Shown here piece by piece: positions 14,219 through 21,579 of a DNA stretch of 22,677 nucleotides. Under the pieces are notes generated by a model. It did no database searches. It was not told where the DNA came from and worked only from the letters and a program-made list of their open reading frames with translations. Position numbers and translations under genes: made by a program. The stretch is from contig NZ_QUFB01000048.1 in the NCBI RefSeq assembly GCF_003478335.1, positions 1 through 22,677 on the forward strand, written 5' to 3'. Each line of letters opens with the position of its first letter. Within the stretch, counting starts at the first letter, position 1. Source of the stretch: Clostridium sp. AM49-4BH. GTDB taxonomy: Bacteria > Bacillota > Clostridia > Lachnospirales > Lachnospiraceae.

Positions 14219-14249
14219 AGGACTTTCTTAACATGAAAGTCCTCTTTTT
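14219..14249 (+). terminator. Intrinsic terminator after the tRNA-like region
   Basis: AGGACTTTC (14219-14227), loop TTAACAT, GAAAGTCCT (14235-14243), then CTTTTT. The 9-bp perfect stem and T run make a strong rightward terminator for a transcript that would carry the small peptide and the tRNA-like fold. Confidence 0.85.
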
Positions 14250-14277
14250 ATTTATCTCATCTACTAAACCACAACAA

Positions 14278-14327
14278 AAAAACCTTACCGACTTCAGTCC
14301 TCACAACTGAAAATCAGTAAGGTTTTT
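14278..14327. terminator. Bidirectional terminator downstream of guaA
   Basis: AAAAACCTTAC (14278-14288) pairs with GTAAGGTTTTT (14317-14327), and an inner CAGT/ACTG pair (about 14295 and 14306) extends the stem. Runs of A on the left and T on the right make it work in both directions. It would end guaA transcription coming from the right and anything escaping from the element on the left. Confidence 0.85.
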
Positions 14328-14369
14328 ATATGCAATAAAATAATTTACTCAATGAATAACGGAAAAAAT

Positions 14370-14411
14370 GTTGCCAAATCGTTGCCACGTTCTAAACAAA
14401 TTTGTTTGGAA
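14370..14411. other. Paired GTTGCCA repeats and 22-bp near-palindrome beside guaA
   Basis: GTTGCCA occurs at 14370-14376 and 14381-14387, 11 bp apart, about one helical turn, as expected for integrase arm-type sites. Next to it TTCTAAACAAATTTGTTTGGAA (14390-14411, here described as two half-sites around CAAATTTG) is a palindrome with one mismatched pair. Its half-site CTAAACAAA is identical to the operator half-site at 13361. It may be an attachment or core-type site, or a further repressor operator. The element's right boundary may therefore lie here, 36 bases from the guaA stop. Confidence 0.45.
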
Positions 14412-14446
14412 TAAGCATAAATTCTAGCTTCATTCAGACGCATAAA

Positions 14447-16020
14447 TTATTCAAACTCTATCGTTCCAGGCGGCTTGCTCGTCAGATCATAAAAGATACG
14501 ATTTACGCCTTTCACCTCATTAATAATTCGCGTCATGACTGTCTGCAGCACCTCAAATGGAATCTGTGCGCTTTCTGCCGTCATAAAATCGATGGTCTGT
14601 ACTGCACGCAGAGCAACCGCATAGTCATAGGTTCTTTCGTCGCCCATGACACCAACGCTTCGCATGTTGGTGAGTGCTGCGAAGTACTGGTTTGGCATCC
14701 AAGGTGCTTCTTTGCCGTGTTCGTTTTTGTAGGCTTCTGCAGCCTTGTCCACTTCTTCACGATAGATGAAATCAGCGTCCTGTACGATGCGAACTTTATC
14801 AGCGTTTACCTCGCCGATGATACGAATGCCAAGTCCCGGACCTGGGAATGGCTGACGGAATACGAGTTTTTCCGGAATGCCAAGTTCCAAACCTGCTTTA
14901 CGCACTTCATCTTTGAACAGATCGCGCAAAGGCTCGATGATTTCCTTGAAATCTACGAAGTCCGGTAATCCACCTACATTGTGGTGGCTCTTGATGACAG
15001 CGGATTCACCGCCAAGACCGGATTCTACAACATCCGGGTAAATGGTTCCCTGTGCCAAAAAGTCTACCGCACCGATCTTCTTTGCTTCTTCCTCAAAGAC
15101 GCGGATAAATTCTTCACCAATGATTTTGCGCTTATGCTCCGGCTCGGTAACCCCTGCCAGTTTGCTATAGTAACGATCCTGTGCATTGACACGGATAAAA
15201 TTAAGATCGAAGTCTCCTGCCGGTCCAAATACCTGCTCAACCTCGTCGCCTTCGTTTTTACGAAGAAGTCCGTGATCTACAAATACACAAGTAAGCTGTT
15301 TACCGATTGCCTTGGAGAGCAGACCTGCTGCAACAGAGGAATCTACACCACCGGACAATGCCAAAAGCACTTTGCCATCGCCAACTTTTTCGCGGATCAG
15401 CTTGACCTGCTCTTCTACGAAGGAGTCCATACGCCAAGTACCCGCACAGCCGCAAATGCCGCGTACAAAGTTGTACAGCATTTCTGTTCCCTGCTGTGTA
15501 TGAAGCACTTCCGGATGGAACTGGATCGCATAAAGATTACTTGCTGTATTTTGAGCTGCCGCTACCGGGCAGTCTGCTGTATGTGCAATGATTTCAAAAC
15601 CTGGAGCAACTTTTGAAATATAATCAAAATGGCTCATCCAGCACACGGTGTTTTCATGAATCCCCTTGAACAAAGGAACTTCCGTATTAACAGCCACGTC
15701 TGTTTTGCCGTATTCGCGCACAGGTGCTTTCTCGACTTTACCGCCAAGAACATGCTGCATTAACTGAGCACCATAGCAAAGTCCCAACACTGGGATTCCC
15801 AGTTCAAAAGTTCTTTAGAATAAGTAGGGGCACCCTCTTCATAGCAGCTATTCGGTCCACCTGTTAAGATGATTCCTTTCGGATTCATCGCCTTGATCTT
15901 TTCTATATCAGTTTTGTAAGAATAAATCTCGCAATATACATTACATTCTCTGACTCTTCGTGCGACCAACTGGTTATACTGTCCGCCAAAGTCCAGCACG
16001 ATGACTAATTCCTTATTCAA
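14447..16020 (-). CDS. guaA: GMP synthase (glutamine-hydrolysing), interrupted by an apparent 1-base deletion
   Basis: GuaA converts XMP to GMP with glutamine and ATP. The N-terminal glutaminase part reads [20 protein letters not shown] and [17 protein letters not shown]; the nucleophile Cys is in [16 protein letters not shown]. The ATP-pyrophosphatase P-loop is [16 protein letters not shown], then [15 protein letters not shown] and the family C-terminus KPPGTIEFE. After SKELL the frame changes: inserting one T in the run at 15806-15809 restores [16 protein letters not shown] and gives about 524 residues, the normal length. The start is TTG at 16018-16020 after AAGGAGGTACTACA. As both parts are otherwise well conserved, a homopolymer sequencing error or a very recent mutation is likely. 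The 3' end faces the mobile element. Confidence 0.93.
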
Positions 16021-16055
16021 TGTAGTACCTCCTTGTGTTTTAACAATATGGTTCT

Positions 16056-16084
16056 ATCATACATTATTTTCGAATTGGTTACAA
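16056..16084 (-). promoter_or_regulatory. Promoter of guaA
   Basis: On the minus strand TTGTAA (16084-16079), 17 bases, TATGAT (16061-16056), 36 bases before the TTG start. The leader is too short for a purine riboswitch. The promoter starts 17 bases after the histidine kinase stop and there is no terminator between them, so read-through from the two-component operon is possible. Confidence 0.7.
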
Positions 16085-16101
16085 GAGTGAGCTTAATTCG
16101 T

Positions 16102-17343
16102 TTATTTCGGCAAACTGACACGGAAAGTCACCATGCCATCTCCCGCTTTTGCAGTAATAGATCCCTTATGACTATCGACGATTTTTTTTGCAATGGACAG
16201 ACCAATACCCTGCCCTCCGGTTTTGGAAGATCTGGAACTGTCACTGCGATAAAATCGGTCAAACATCCGCTTAGTATCCGGAAGCTCTTTTTCGGTAGTA
16301 TTTTTCACAACCAATACCGCACCATGTTGTGTTTTAGTAAGACGCCATACGATCTTGCCCCCATCATTGACATATTTCGCAGCATTTTCGGTAAGAATGG
16401 ATACCAACTGTGCAATCTGTTCACGATTCACGCGAATCGTAACCCCCTCTTCCAGGTGCAGCTTTAATGTTACCTTCTTTTGTGTTGCAACTTCTTCAAA
16501 TGGCTCAATTGTTTCTTCTAATAGCAGCTTAAGATCTGCTTCTTGTTTTTCACTCTTTTCTTGAACCTCATCTAACTTTGCGAGAACGAGCAGTTGATTG
16601 ATAAGCTTTCCCATATGTTTGGTCTGATCAATAATATTTTGCGTCCATTCATTTCCATCACCTTTGTACTGCAGTACCTCCGCATTTGCTGAAATAATGG
16701 CAAGCGGTGTTTTGAGTTCATGGCTGGCATCGGTGATAAACTGTTTTTGCCGGTTGGAATTGAGTTCAAACGGACGAACTGCGCGTTTGGAAGCGATGGC
16801 AAAAATAACCGTGATCAAACAGGTGAGTAGTGTTGATACCGTGATGGTGATCGTCACTGCCAAGTGATAAAAGCTCTGATTTTCTTTGCAGTCCAGAAAG
16901 ATAATGGAACGCACTTGACTATCTTTATACTCTTTGCGGTAACGATAGCTGCCTACCAGACCTACCTTTCCCCTGCGAAGCATCGCCATCTTAGTCATTC
17001 GAACTGCCTTTTTCACATCAACCGCCGCAATGTGATCCATATTTACGTTGGTCACTTTTTTGTCTTCATCCAAAAAAATCCGGAAAAATCGAGTGCGATA
17101 AGACGAATCCTCATTATAATTGTTAAAATATCTTTCAAAGGCCTGACTGTTTTTTTGCTGCTGTTTGTAATCTTTTAATTGTGGGACGGTACCATTATTT
17201 TCACTGATCATCGCTGTGATCTGGTCCGCCTGACGATTCCGATATGCTCCAAAACACATAACTAGAATGATCGTCATAACCATAAATGCAGCGACCACAG
17301 ACGCAAAAACAATCCCGATCATTTTCAAGCGCAGTTTTTTCAT
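16102..17343 (-). CDS. Membrane sensor histidine kinase
   Basis: About 413 residues from the ATG at 17341-17343 (MKKLRLKMIGIVFASVVAAF); a GTG four codons earlier is too close to the AGGAG. There are two membrane segments (about 8-30 and 162-182) around a 130-residue extracytoplasmic sensor. The HisKA box is KQFITDASHELKTPLAIISA with the phosphorylated His at about 208, and the ATPase domain shows LTENAAKYVNDGG (N box), FDRFYRSDSSRSSKTGGQGI (F/G1) and GLSIAKKIVD. HAMP is not obvious; the DHp domain follows the second membrane segment almost directly. It is encoded 45 bases downstream of its response regulator. The signal is unknown. Confidence 0.93.
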   Translation of the reverse strand: MKKLRLKMIGIVFASVVAAFMVMTIILVMCFGAYRNRQADQITAMISENNGTVPQLKDYKQQQKNSQAFERYFNNYNEDSSYRTRFFRIFLDEDKKVTNVNMDHIAAVDVKKAVRMTKMAMLRRGKVGLVGSYRYRKEYKDSQVRSIIFLDCKENQSFYHLAVTITITVSTLLTCLITVIFAIASKRAVRPFELNSNRQKQFITDASHELKTPLAIISANAEVLQYKGDGNEWTQNIIDQTKHMGKLINQLLVLAKLDEVQEKSEKQEADLKLLLEETIEPFEEVATQKKVTLKLHLEEGVTIRVNREQIAQLVSILTENAAKYVNDGGKIVWRLTKTQHGAVLVVKNTTEKELPDTKRMFDRFYRSDSSRSSKTGGQGIGLSIAKKIVDSHKGSITAKAGDGMVTFRVSLPK

Positions 17344-17388
17344 AAGTCCAGCCACTCCTTCCTACTACAATCTATTTATGGTTAGCTT

Positions 17389-18066
17389 CTATGCAGTCTT
17401 ACGAAGCTGTATGATTTCTTCCTCTTGCACCAACTGCAGATTGCCATGGATCTGCACCAATTTATTGTTGATATAGGCAATATATAGTGCAATTTCTTCC
17501 GTGTCAACTTCTCCCGGAAATACTCGTTTTACAATTTCTTCTTTGGAATAACTGACATTTTCCTTTTCCAAAAATAAAGCAAGGAGCTTTGCTTCTTTGA
17601 CGCTCAATATCAAACTGCCGGATTTTGCGGACAGTTCATTGCTCTCCAAGTCAAGTGTTACGTTGGCAAGATTCAATACCGTCTGCTGATACTCCTTATT
17701 GCGGCGCACCATTGCTTTCACCCTCGCAACGAGTTCGCCCATTGCAAACGGCTTGGCGAGATAATCGTCAGCGCCCATATTCAGTCCCTCGATACGATCT
17801 TCGGTCTCTGCTTTGGCAGTCAGCAGCAAAACCGGCGTATAATCTTCTCGGTCACGCATATTTCTAGCCACTTCCGTCCCTTCCATACCGGGCATCATAA
17901 TGTCAAGTATAGCAATATCAAAGTGCTCTTTTTGCAGTACCTCGTCTGCTGCCAGCCCGTCCATCACGGCCGTCACCTCAAATCCTTCCATCTTAAGGAT
18001 CTCCGAAACTGCCATCGACAATCCCAACTCATCTTCCGCGTATAATATTTTTCCTTTTGTGCTCAT
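17389..18066 (-). CDS. OmpR-family response regulator
   Basis: A 225-residue regulator from the ATG at 18064-18066 (MSTKGKILYAEDELGLSMAV). The receiver shows the acidic pair Glu11-Asp12, the phosphorylated Asp55 (ILDIMMPGMEG), Thr82 and Lys104 (LAKPFAMGELVARV). The C-terminal winged helix (about 130-225) contains LSVKEAKLLALFLEKE and YSKEEIVKRVFPGEV. An in-frame extension to 18249 exists only because the upstream 27-bp repeats are open in this frame; GAGG eight bases before the chosen ATG supports the shorter form. The partner is the kinase downstream. The C-terminal recognition region is slightly shorter than usual for the family. Confidence 0.93.
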   Translation of the reverse strand: MSTKGKILYAEDELGLSMAVSEILKMEGFEVTAVMDGLAADEVLQKEHFDIAILDIMMPGMEGTEVARNMRDREDYTPVLLLTAKAETEDRIEGLNMGADDYLAKPFAMGELVARVKAMVRRNKEYQQTVLNLANVTLDLESNELSAKSGSLILSVKEAKLLALFLEKENVSYSKEEIVKRVFPGEVDTEEIALYIAYINNKLVQIHGNLQLVQEEEIIQLRKTA

Positions 18067-18111
18067 ATCCTTATCCTCGTTTCTGCATAGATTTCCATGC
18101 AAATATATCAT

Positions 18112-18269
18112 GTATGCTAGTCTTTGCGTAATAACCATACATACCTGTCTTTGCACAATATCCGTACATACTAGCCTTTGCGCAATTGCATACGTACCTG
18201 CCTTTGCGCAACAGCCATACATACCTGTCTTTGCACAATATCCGTACATACTAGCCTTTGCGTATCATG
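18112..18269. repeat. Tandem array of ~27-bp units over the synthetase 3' end
   Basis: Five full and one partial unit of 26-27 bp alternate between CATACATACCTGTCTTTGCA-like and CGTACATACTAGCCTTTGCG-like forms. A 48-bp block at 18135-18182 recurs exactly at 18215-18262, 80 bp apart, which shows a later higher-order duplication. The rightmost unit contains the stop codon of the (p)ppGpp synthetase, so the array probably grew from that gene end. Since 27 is divisible by 3, the array is open in one minus-strand frame and encodes nine-residue repeats such as MYGYCAKTG. Confidence 0.9.
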
Positions 18270-18859
18270 TCCCGCAATGTCTGCATCGTCAAGTCTGTGG
18301 ACGCCATTTCTCCGGCACAGCGCTTCAGCTCTCTCTCGATCAATTCCACATTATCAATGTGTTTCTTGTACTTCATTTCATGCTCCAGGCTTGCCCAGCA
18401 ATCCATCGCAATCGTTCGAAGCTGTACCTCTACTCGAATCGTGCCGCTTTCTGCTTCCGAAAACGGACATTCCAAGATCACGTGATAACTACGATAGCCA
18501 TTTGGCTTAGGATTTGCAATATAATCCTTTTCTTTGACTATGCGGAACGTGCCATCCTGTTTCATGCGCTCAACTATATCGTACACCTCTCCCACAAAAT
18601 GTGTCACTAAGCGAAATCCCACAATGTCGGAAACATTAGCAAGTGCAGAATCGGCCGTTGTCTCAAATCCTTTTTTATGTAACTTTTCCTGCATCCCCTC
18701 TGCCGTCTTAATACGACTTCGAATATGTTCTACAGGTGTCTCCCCAGCTTGTTTCGCATAGGCATCTACCAACTTTCGCAACCATTGCAATATCTCCTGT
18801 TCCAGATTCTGCAGCGGTATATAATACTGTCCATAATAGGCACTTTGGTTTCCCTCCAT
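18251..18859 (-). CDS. relQ: Small alarmone synthetase, RelQ-type GTP pyrophosphokinase
   Basis: A 202-residue single-domain synthetase from the ATG at 18857-18859 (MEGNQSAYYGQYYIPLQNLE), after GGGGGATTTTT; an in-frame start at 18916 lacks a ribosome site. Motifs of the RelA/SpoT synthetase fold are HIRSRIKTAEGMQEKLHKKG, VSDIVGFRLVTHFVGEVYDI, KPNGYRSYHVIL and EVQLRTIAMDCWASLEHEMK. It has no HD hydrolase, TGS or ACT domain. It makes pppGpp/ppGpp from GTP or GDP and ATP, without ribosome control. It ends in the 27-bp repeat array. The response regulator follows in the same direction at a distance of about 185 bases. Confidence 0.92.
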   Translation of the reverse strand: MEGNQSAYYGQYYIPLQNLEQEILQWLRKLVDAYAKQAGETPVEHIRSRIKTAEGMQEKLHKKGFETTADSALANVSDIVGFRLVTHFVGEVYDIVERMKQDGTFRIVKEKDYIANPKPNGYRSYHVILECPFSEAESGTIRVEVQLRTIAMDCWASLEHEMKYKKHIDNVELIERELKRCAGEMASTDLTMQTLRDMIRKG

Positions 18860-18998
18860 AAAAATCCCCCTTCCCACAATCCACCTAAATTTTCCTATCG
18901 GATCGACAAAAGTCATTCTCCTTAACCAAGTTCTTCACCACAGTGGCAATAGTATCTCTTGCATTTTTCCGTCAGCAATCACCAAGGATTAGAATAGA

Positions 18999-19004
18999 AG
19001 TATA
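18999..19004 (-). promoter_or_regulatory. Extended -10 promoter for the alarmone synthetase
   Basis: TGTTATACT on the minus strand has the TGn extension and a TATACT -10 hexamer, about 140 bases before the synthetase start. No good -35 box is seen at 17 bases, as is usual for extended -10 promoters. The rest of 18860-19082 shows nothing else clear. Confidence 0.45.
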
Positions 19005-19082
19005 ACAAATCTTTATGAAAAAAGTATGAATCTTTTTTTCCTTATACGCCATACTGCTAACTCGCCCCTGCAAAAGCCAGGA

Positions 19083-19877
19083 TCACACAGTCTGCCGATT
19101 TTTTTCCGCCATCGCCTGTAAATGTTCCTGCATGATCTGTCTCATTTCCTGAAATTGCAGCATAAGTCCCTCGTTTGGACTTTGGAACGCTAACAATCGA
19201 TCCAAATAGCCCTGTTCCTTGACAATTTCATAGCTTTGCGGAAACTCCAATTCAAAAACCAAAGCAATATGACCTGCCAAATTATCAATCGGCACTTTTT
19301 TCGTGTCTCTAAAAATCGCCTGTTTCTGTCGAAACTGCTGCATGACTTCTTCCGTGATGAGGTGTGCGTGGATCTGTTCCGTTGCCACATTATAGATTTC
19401 TTCCAGCGGAAAATCCGTAGCAACCTTTAGGATATCAATCTTGTCTGCATCCCGAATCACCTTTGCAAACAACATTTCACGATCATTCAACTGCGGATCG
19501 ATCCGAAAAGCACTGTGCCAGTAAATCGCCTTCTTGATCAGCTCTTCATTTTCACCAGAGTTATCCACAAAGCGTGCCAATAATCCGTCCTGAAATAACA
19601 ATTCCACACCAAAATGTGCATGATCGATCGATTGACTGTCTACAAAAGTATGAAAACGGCGAAGTTGTTCAAACCGTCCGATATCATGTAACATTCCGAT
19701 CAGCCATGCCAATGCAATATCTTCCTCCGAAAGTCCTAATTTTTCAGCAATCTGTTCACTGATATCTGCCACTCGATAGGTATGTTCCACTTTTAATCGG
19801 ATTTTTTCATCGTGTATATCATATGTGCCTGTATACTCTTGGAACGCCTGCTTTACTCGTTCTCTATCTATTACCAC
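19083..19877 (-). CDS. HD-domain hydrolase
   Basis: About 264 residues from the GTG at 19875-19877 (read as M-V-I-D-R-E-R), after AAAGGGG with a 7-base gap; a longer reading to 19901 would swallow this ribosome site. The HD metal site is His32, His64-Asp65 (IGMLHDIGRFEQL) and a later Asp in IRDADKIDILK. Additional His in HAHFGVELL and AIYWHSAFRID fit the HD phosphohydrolase family. The substrate is not known; nucleotides or cyclic dinucleotides are possible. It is not obviously the hydrolase partner of the alarmone synthetase, though it lies next to it. No membrane segment. Confidence 0.85.
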   Translation of the reverse strand: MVIDRERVKQAFQEYTGTYDIHDEKIRLKVEHTYRVADISEQIAEKLGLSEEDIALAWLIGMLHDIGRFEQLRRFHTFVDSQSIDHAHFGVELLFQDGLLARFVDNSGENEELIKKAIYWHSAFRIDPQLNDREMLFAKVIRDADKIDILKVATDFPLEEIYNVATEQIHAHLITEEVMQQFRQKQAIFRDTKKVPIDNLAGHIALVFELEFPQSYEIVKEQGYLDRLLAFQSPNEGLMLQFQEMRQIMQEHLQAMAEKNRQTV

Positions 19878-19929
19878 AAAATTACCCCTTTCTCTTTGCA
19901 ATCAAGTTCATTATGAACCTTTCTGTTTC

Positions 19930-20307
19930 ATTGCGCAAGACATTACGTTTGCAAGCCAAATATGGCTTACTTTTATTGCTGTAGCAGCAGTATTTTCAGC
20001 CATCCACCATGCACTTTGGTCTATCATCGATAACCAAGTTATGCTCTATGGCACATTAAAGGAACAAGAAAACAAACTGGATATGATAATGCGTAATTTG
20101 GAATCACAGTCGGTAAATACAGGTTTTGTGCCCCAACAGGCAACACTAAGCAATCCGCCTGCCGCTACCAATGTTTCCCAGCAAAATACTCCTAATTATG
20201 GTAGCTGGAGTACAGATGTTATTGATCAGTCCAGTTGGGAATGTCCAAGATGTGGTGCGACAACATTCGGTAGCAGATGTAAAAGTTGTGGATTTTTTAA
20301 GGATTAA
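19930..20307 (+). pseudogene. Zinc-ribbon membrane protein without a start (5'-truncated)
   Basis: The frame reads a membrane segment (IWLTFIAVAAVFSAIHHALW), a helical stretch (GTLKEQENKLDMIMRNLESQ), a Ser/Gln/Pro-rich linker and a C-terminal zinc ribbon, CPRCGATTFGSRCKSCGF, with two CxxC pairs. No ATG, GTG or TTG in frame lies before the membrane segment; the first in-frame ATG comes after it. The upstream DNA is the start of the divergent HD gene on the other strand. Either the 5' end has been deleted, or an ATT start is used. I favour a truncated gene. Confidence 0.55.
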
Positions 20308-20335
20308 TTTTCAAAAATAATATTTATTGACAAAC

Positions 20336-20364
20336 AAGGGGAGTGCTTTGAAAGCATTCCCCTT
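20336..20364. terminator. Hairpin between two decayed genes
   Basis: AAGGGGAGTGC (20336-20346) pairs with GCATTCCCCTT (20354-20364) around TTTGAAA, with a single G-T pair. It sits right after the zinc-ribbon stop and just before the end of a minus-strand C-terminal remnant, so it may terminate both ways, though the T runs are weak. Confidence 0.6.
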
Positions 20365-20374
20365 GCTACATCTC

Positions 20375-20461
20375 TTACAGTGTCTTTCCCAATTCCTCTA
20401 ATTCCTTCATGGCATCTGAGTTCTGCGACAGTTCATCTCTGCCATTAGCGGAATAAGATTT
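20375..20461 (-). pseudogene. C-terminal remnant of an unidentified protein
   Basis: The frame 20461-20375 reads KSYSANGRDELSQNSDAMKE, then LEELGKTL and a stop directly in front of the hairpin at 20336-20364. It has no start of its own and overlaps, in another frame, the degenerate end of the HsdR fragment. It looks like the original C-terminus of a gene whose middle was deleted. The parent family is not recognised. Confidence 0.35.
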
Positions 20462-20790
20462 CTAGAAAAGCATATCCCATGCCTTTCGACGGTTCTATCA
20501 TCAAAGCTTTCACATACAGCCCGCACAGCTGCTTCCTGATAATATCTTCCAGCTATTTTCTTATCTATCGTTATATTTTTCAAACTACTTCTCATAGATT
20601 GAAGGTTAAATAATTTTTCTAAATCTCTCTTAGAATAGATTGCAGCTATCTTTCGTTCCGGATACTGATTATTAATAATGCGCATATCAAAACCATTTGT
20701 AAAAAATACAACCGGTCTTCTGCCATGTTGCTGTTCTATACTATCTGCATATAATTTTGCCTGCTGCCGTCCTTTTGCCGCATCGTCAGC
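20407..20790 (-). pseudogene. Fragment of a type I restriction enzyme R subunit (HsdR)
   Basis: The open frame from 20790 reads DDAAKGRQQAKLYADSIEQQ, then HGRRPVVFFTNGFD, INNQYPERKIAAIYSKRDLE, KLFNLQSMRSSL and RYYQEAAVRAVCESFDD. This matches the region before the helicase Walker A of HsdR. Before it there is a TAA stop and after ESFDD the sequence no longer resembles HsdR; the Walker motifs and the helicase are absent. Only about a tenth of the gene is left, so it is a dead remnant of a former type I R-M system. Confidence 0.75.
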
Positions 20791-20851
20791 TTATGTCTTA
20801 CGTGCTTTGCTCTTGGTTATACCGTTGGTTCTAAGAGCAATGATAAAACAC

Positions 20852-20895
20852 AAAAATGACCGCCCTTCAGTCTGGTAAACTAAGCGGTCATTTTT
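20852..20895. terminator. Bidirectional terminator
   Basis: AAAAATGACCGC (20852-20863) and GCGGTCATTTTT (20884-20895) form a perfect 12-bp dyad with A and T runs at the ends. It lies between the HsdR fragment and the Fic fragment. The rest of 20791-20982 shows no gene. Confidence 0.85.
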
Positions 20896-20982
20896 GATCC
20901 ATATATCAGGCTAACCGTCTATCGGTAGCACCTTCTTTATTAGTATACTAACATCTAACCACTCATATGTCAAACACATATT

Positions 20983-21375
20983 CTATTTAATCAGTTCTGC
21001 AAATCCGAATTTGTACAAATCCTTATGTAATTGCAATATATAATTTGCCGTTACAGGAATATAATCATAGTTTTTGTGAATTGTGTTCAACACATCTCGA
21101 TATCCTGCAATCTCAGACTCATTTCTGCTCGCAGGAGTCGTCTTTTCAAGAACCAGATTTTTCAATCGATCCTCCGAAGTAAAGATGCCCTCAATTCTAT
21201 TAGAAGCCTCTGTACTTTGGATCTTCGCCAATTCGACCAACTCATTTAGTTCATCTCTATGAGCTTCAATAAACAATCTTTGCTCTCCCTTAAACTCGTG
21301 GATCAAGGTCAACTGTTTGACTATATCCGGGCTAAGAAGCTTTTGCCAATTCTCCTTATAATCAATGATTCTCAC
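20983..21375 (-). pseudogene. Truncated Fic-family protein (N-terminal part only)
   Basis: A 130-residue frame from a GTG at 21373-21375 (read MRIIDYKENWQKLL, after GAGG). It matches the N-terminal half of Fic proteins: EFKGEQRLFIEAH, AKIQSTEASNRIEGIFTSED (the region of the inhibitory S/T-x-x-x-E/N-like motif), EIAGYRDVLNTIHKNYDYIP and ILQLHKDLYKF. The sequence stops after LYKFGFAELIK. The catalytic HPFxxGNGR loop and the whole AMP-transfer core are missing, where full proteins have about 350 residues. It cannot be an active AMP-transferase and is probably a deletion remnant. Confidence 0.75.
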
Positions 21376-21451
21376 TTTTAATTACCTCATCCATCCTTCA
21401 ATTTTACCGGTATATAGGCTGCAAAATTTTCTGTCAACATTATGAGACACA

Positions 21452-21482
21452 AACAGCAGGCAACATTTCGTTCCCTGCTGTT
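21452..21482 (-). terminator. Possible terminator after the AIM24-family gene
   Basis: AACAGCAGG (21452-21460) pairs with CCTGCTGTT (21474-21482), a 9-bp stem about 100 bases downstream of the AIM24 stop. On the minus strand it is followed by TGTGTCTC, not a clean T run. A second dyad, AATCAGT/ACTGATT (21537-21563), lies nearer the stop. Confidence 0.45.
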
Positions 21483-21579
21483 AAAAATCCTATCATCCGA
21501 CAAAGATACTCCTGCCTGGCAGATCAGTCTCTCCATAATCAGTGTTCTGGCAATCAACTGATTTTCTCTCTGTCTTTGA

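Noticed and set aside
14087..14249. tmRNA (ssrA)
   Set aside because: A peptide frame and a tRNA-like end are present, but the unit is far too short and the peptide lies before the acceptor stem, without the tag sequence or pseudoknots.
14402..15616. Long plus-strand frames over guaA
   Set aside because: They are antisense shadows of the well-recognised GMP synthase.
16021..16055. Purine riboswitch upstream of guaA
   Set aside because: Only about 36 bases separate the promoter from the start codon, too short for the aptamer.
18067..18249. N-terminal extension of the response regulator
   Set aside because: The extension is made only of the 27-bp repeats; the receiver begins at the internal ATG with a ribosome site.
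18112..18269. CRISPR array
   Set aside because: The units are contiguous 26-27 bp tandem repeats without unique spacers, and no cas genes are near.
20983..21375. Active Fic AMP-transferase or toxin
   Set aside because: The HPFxxGNGR catalytic loop and the C-terminal half are missing.
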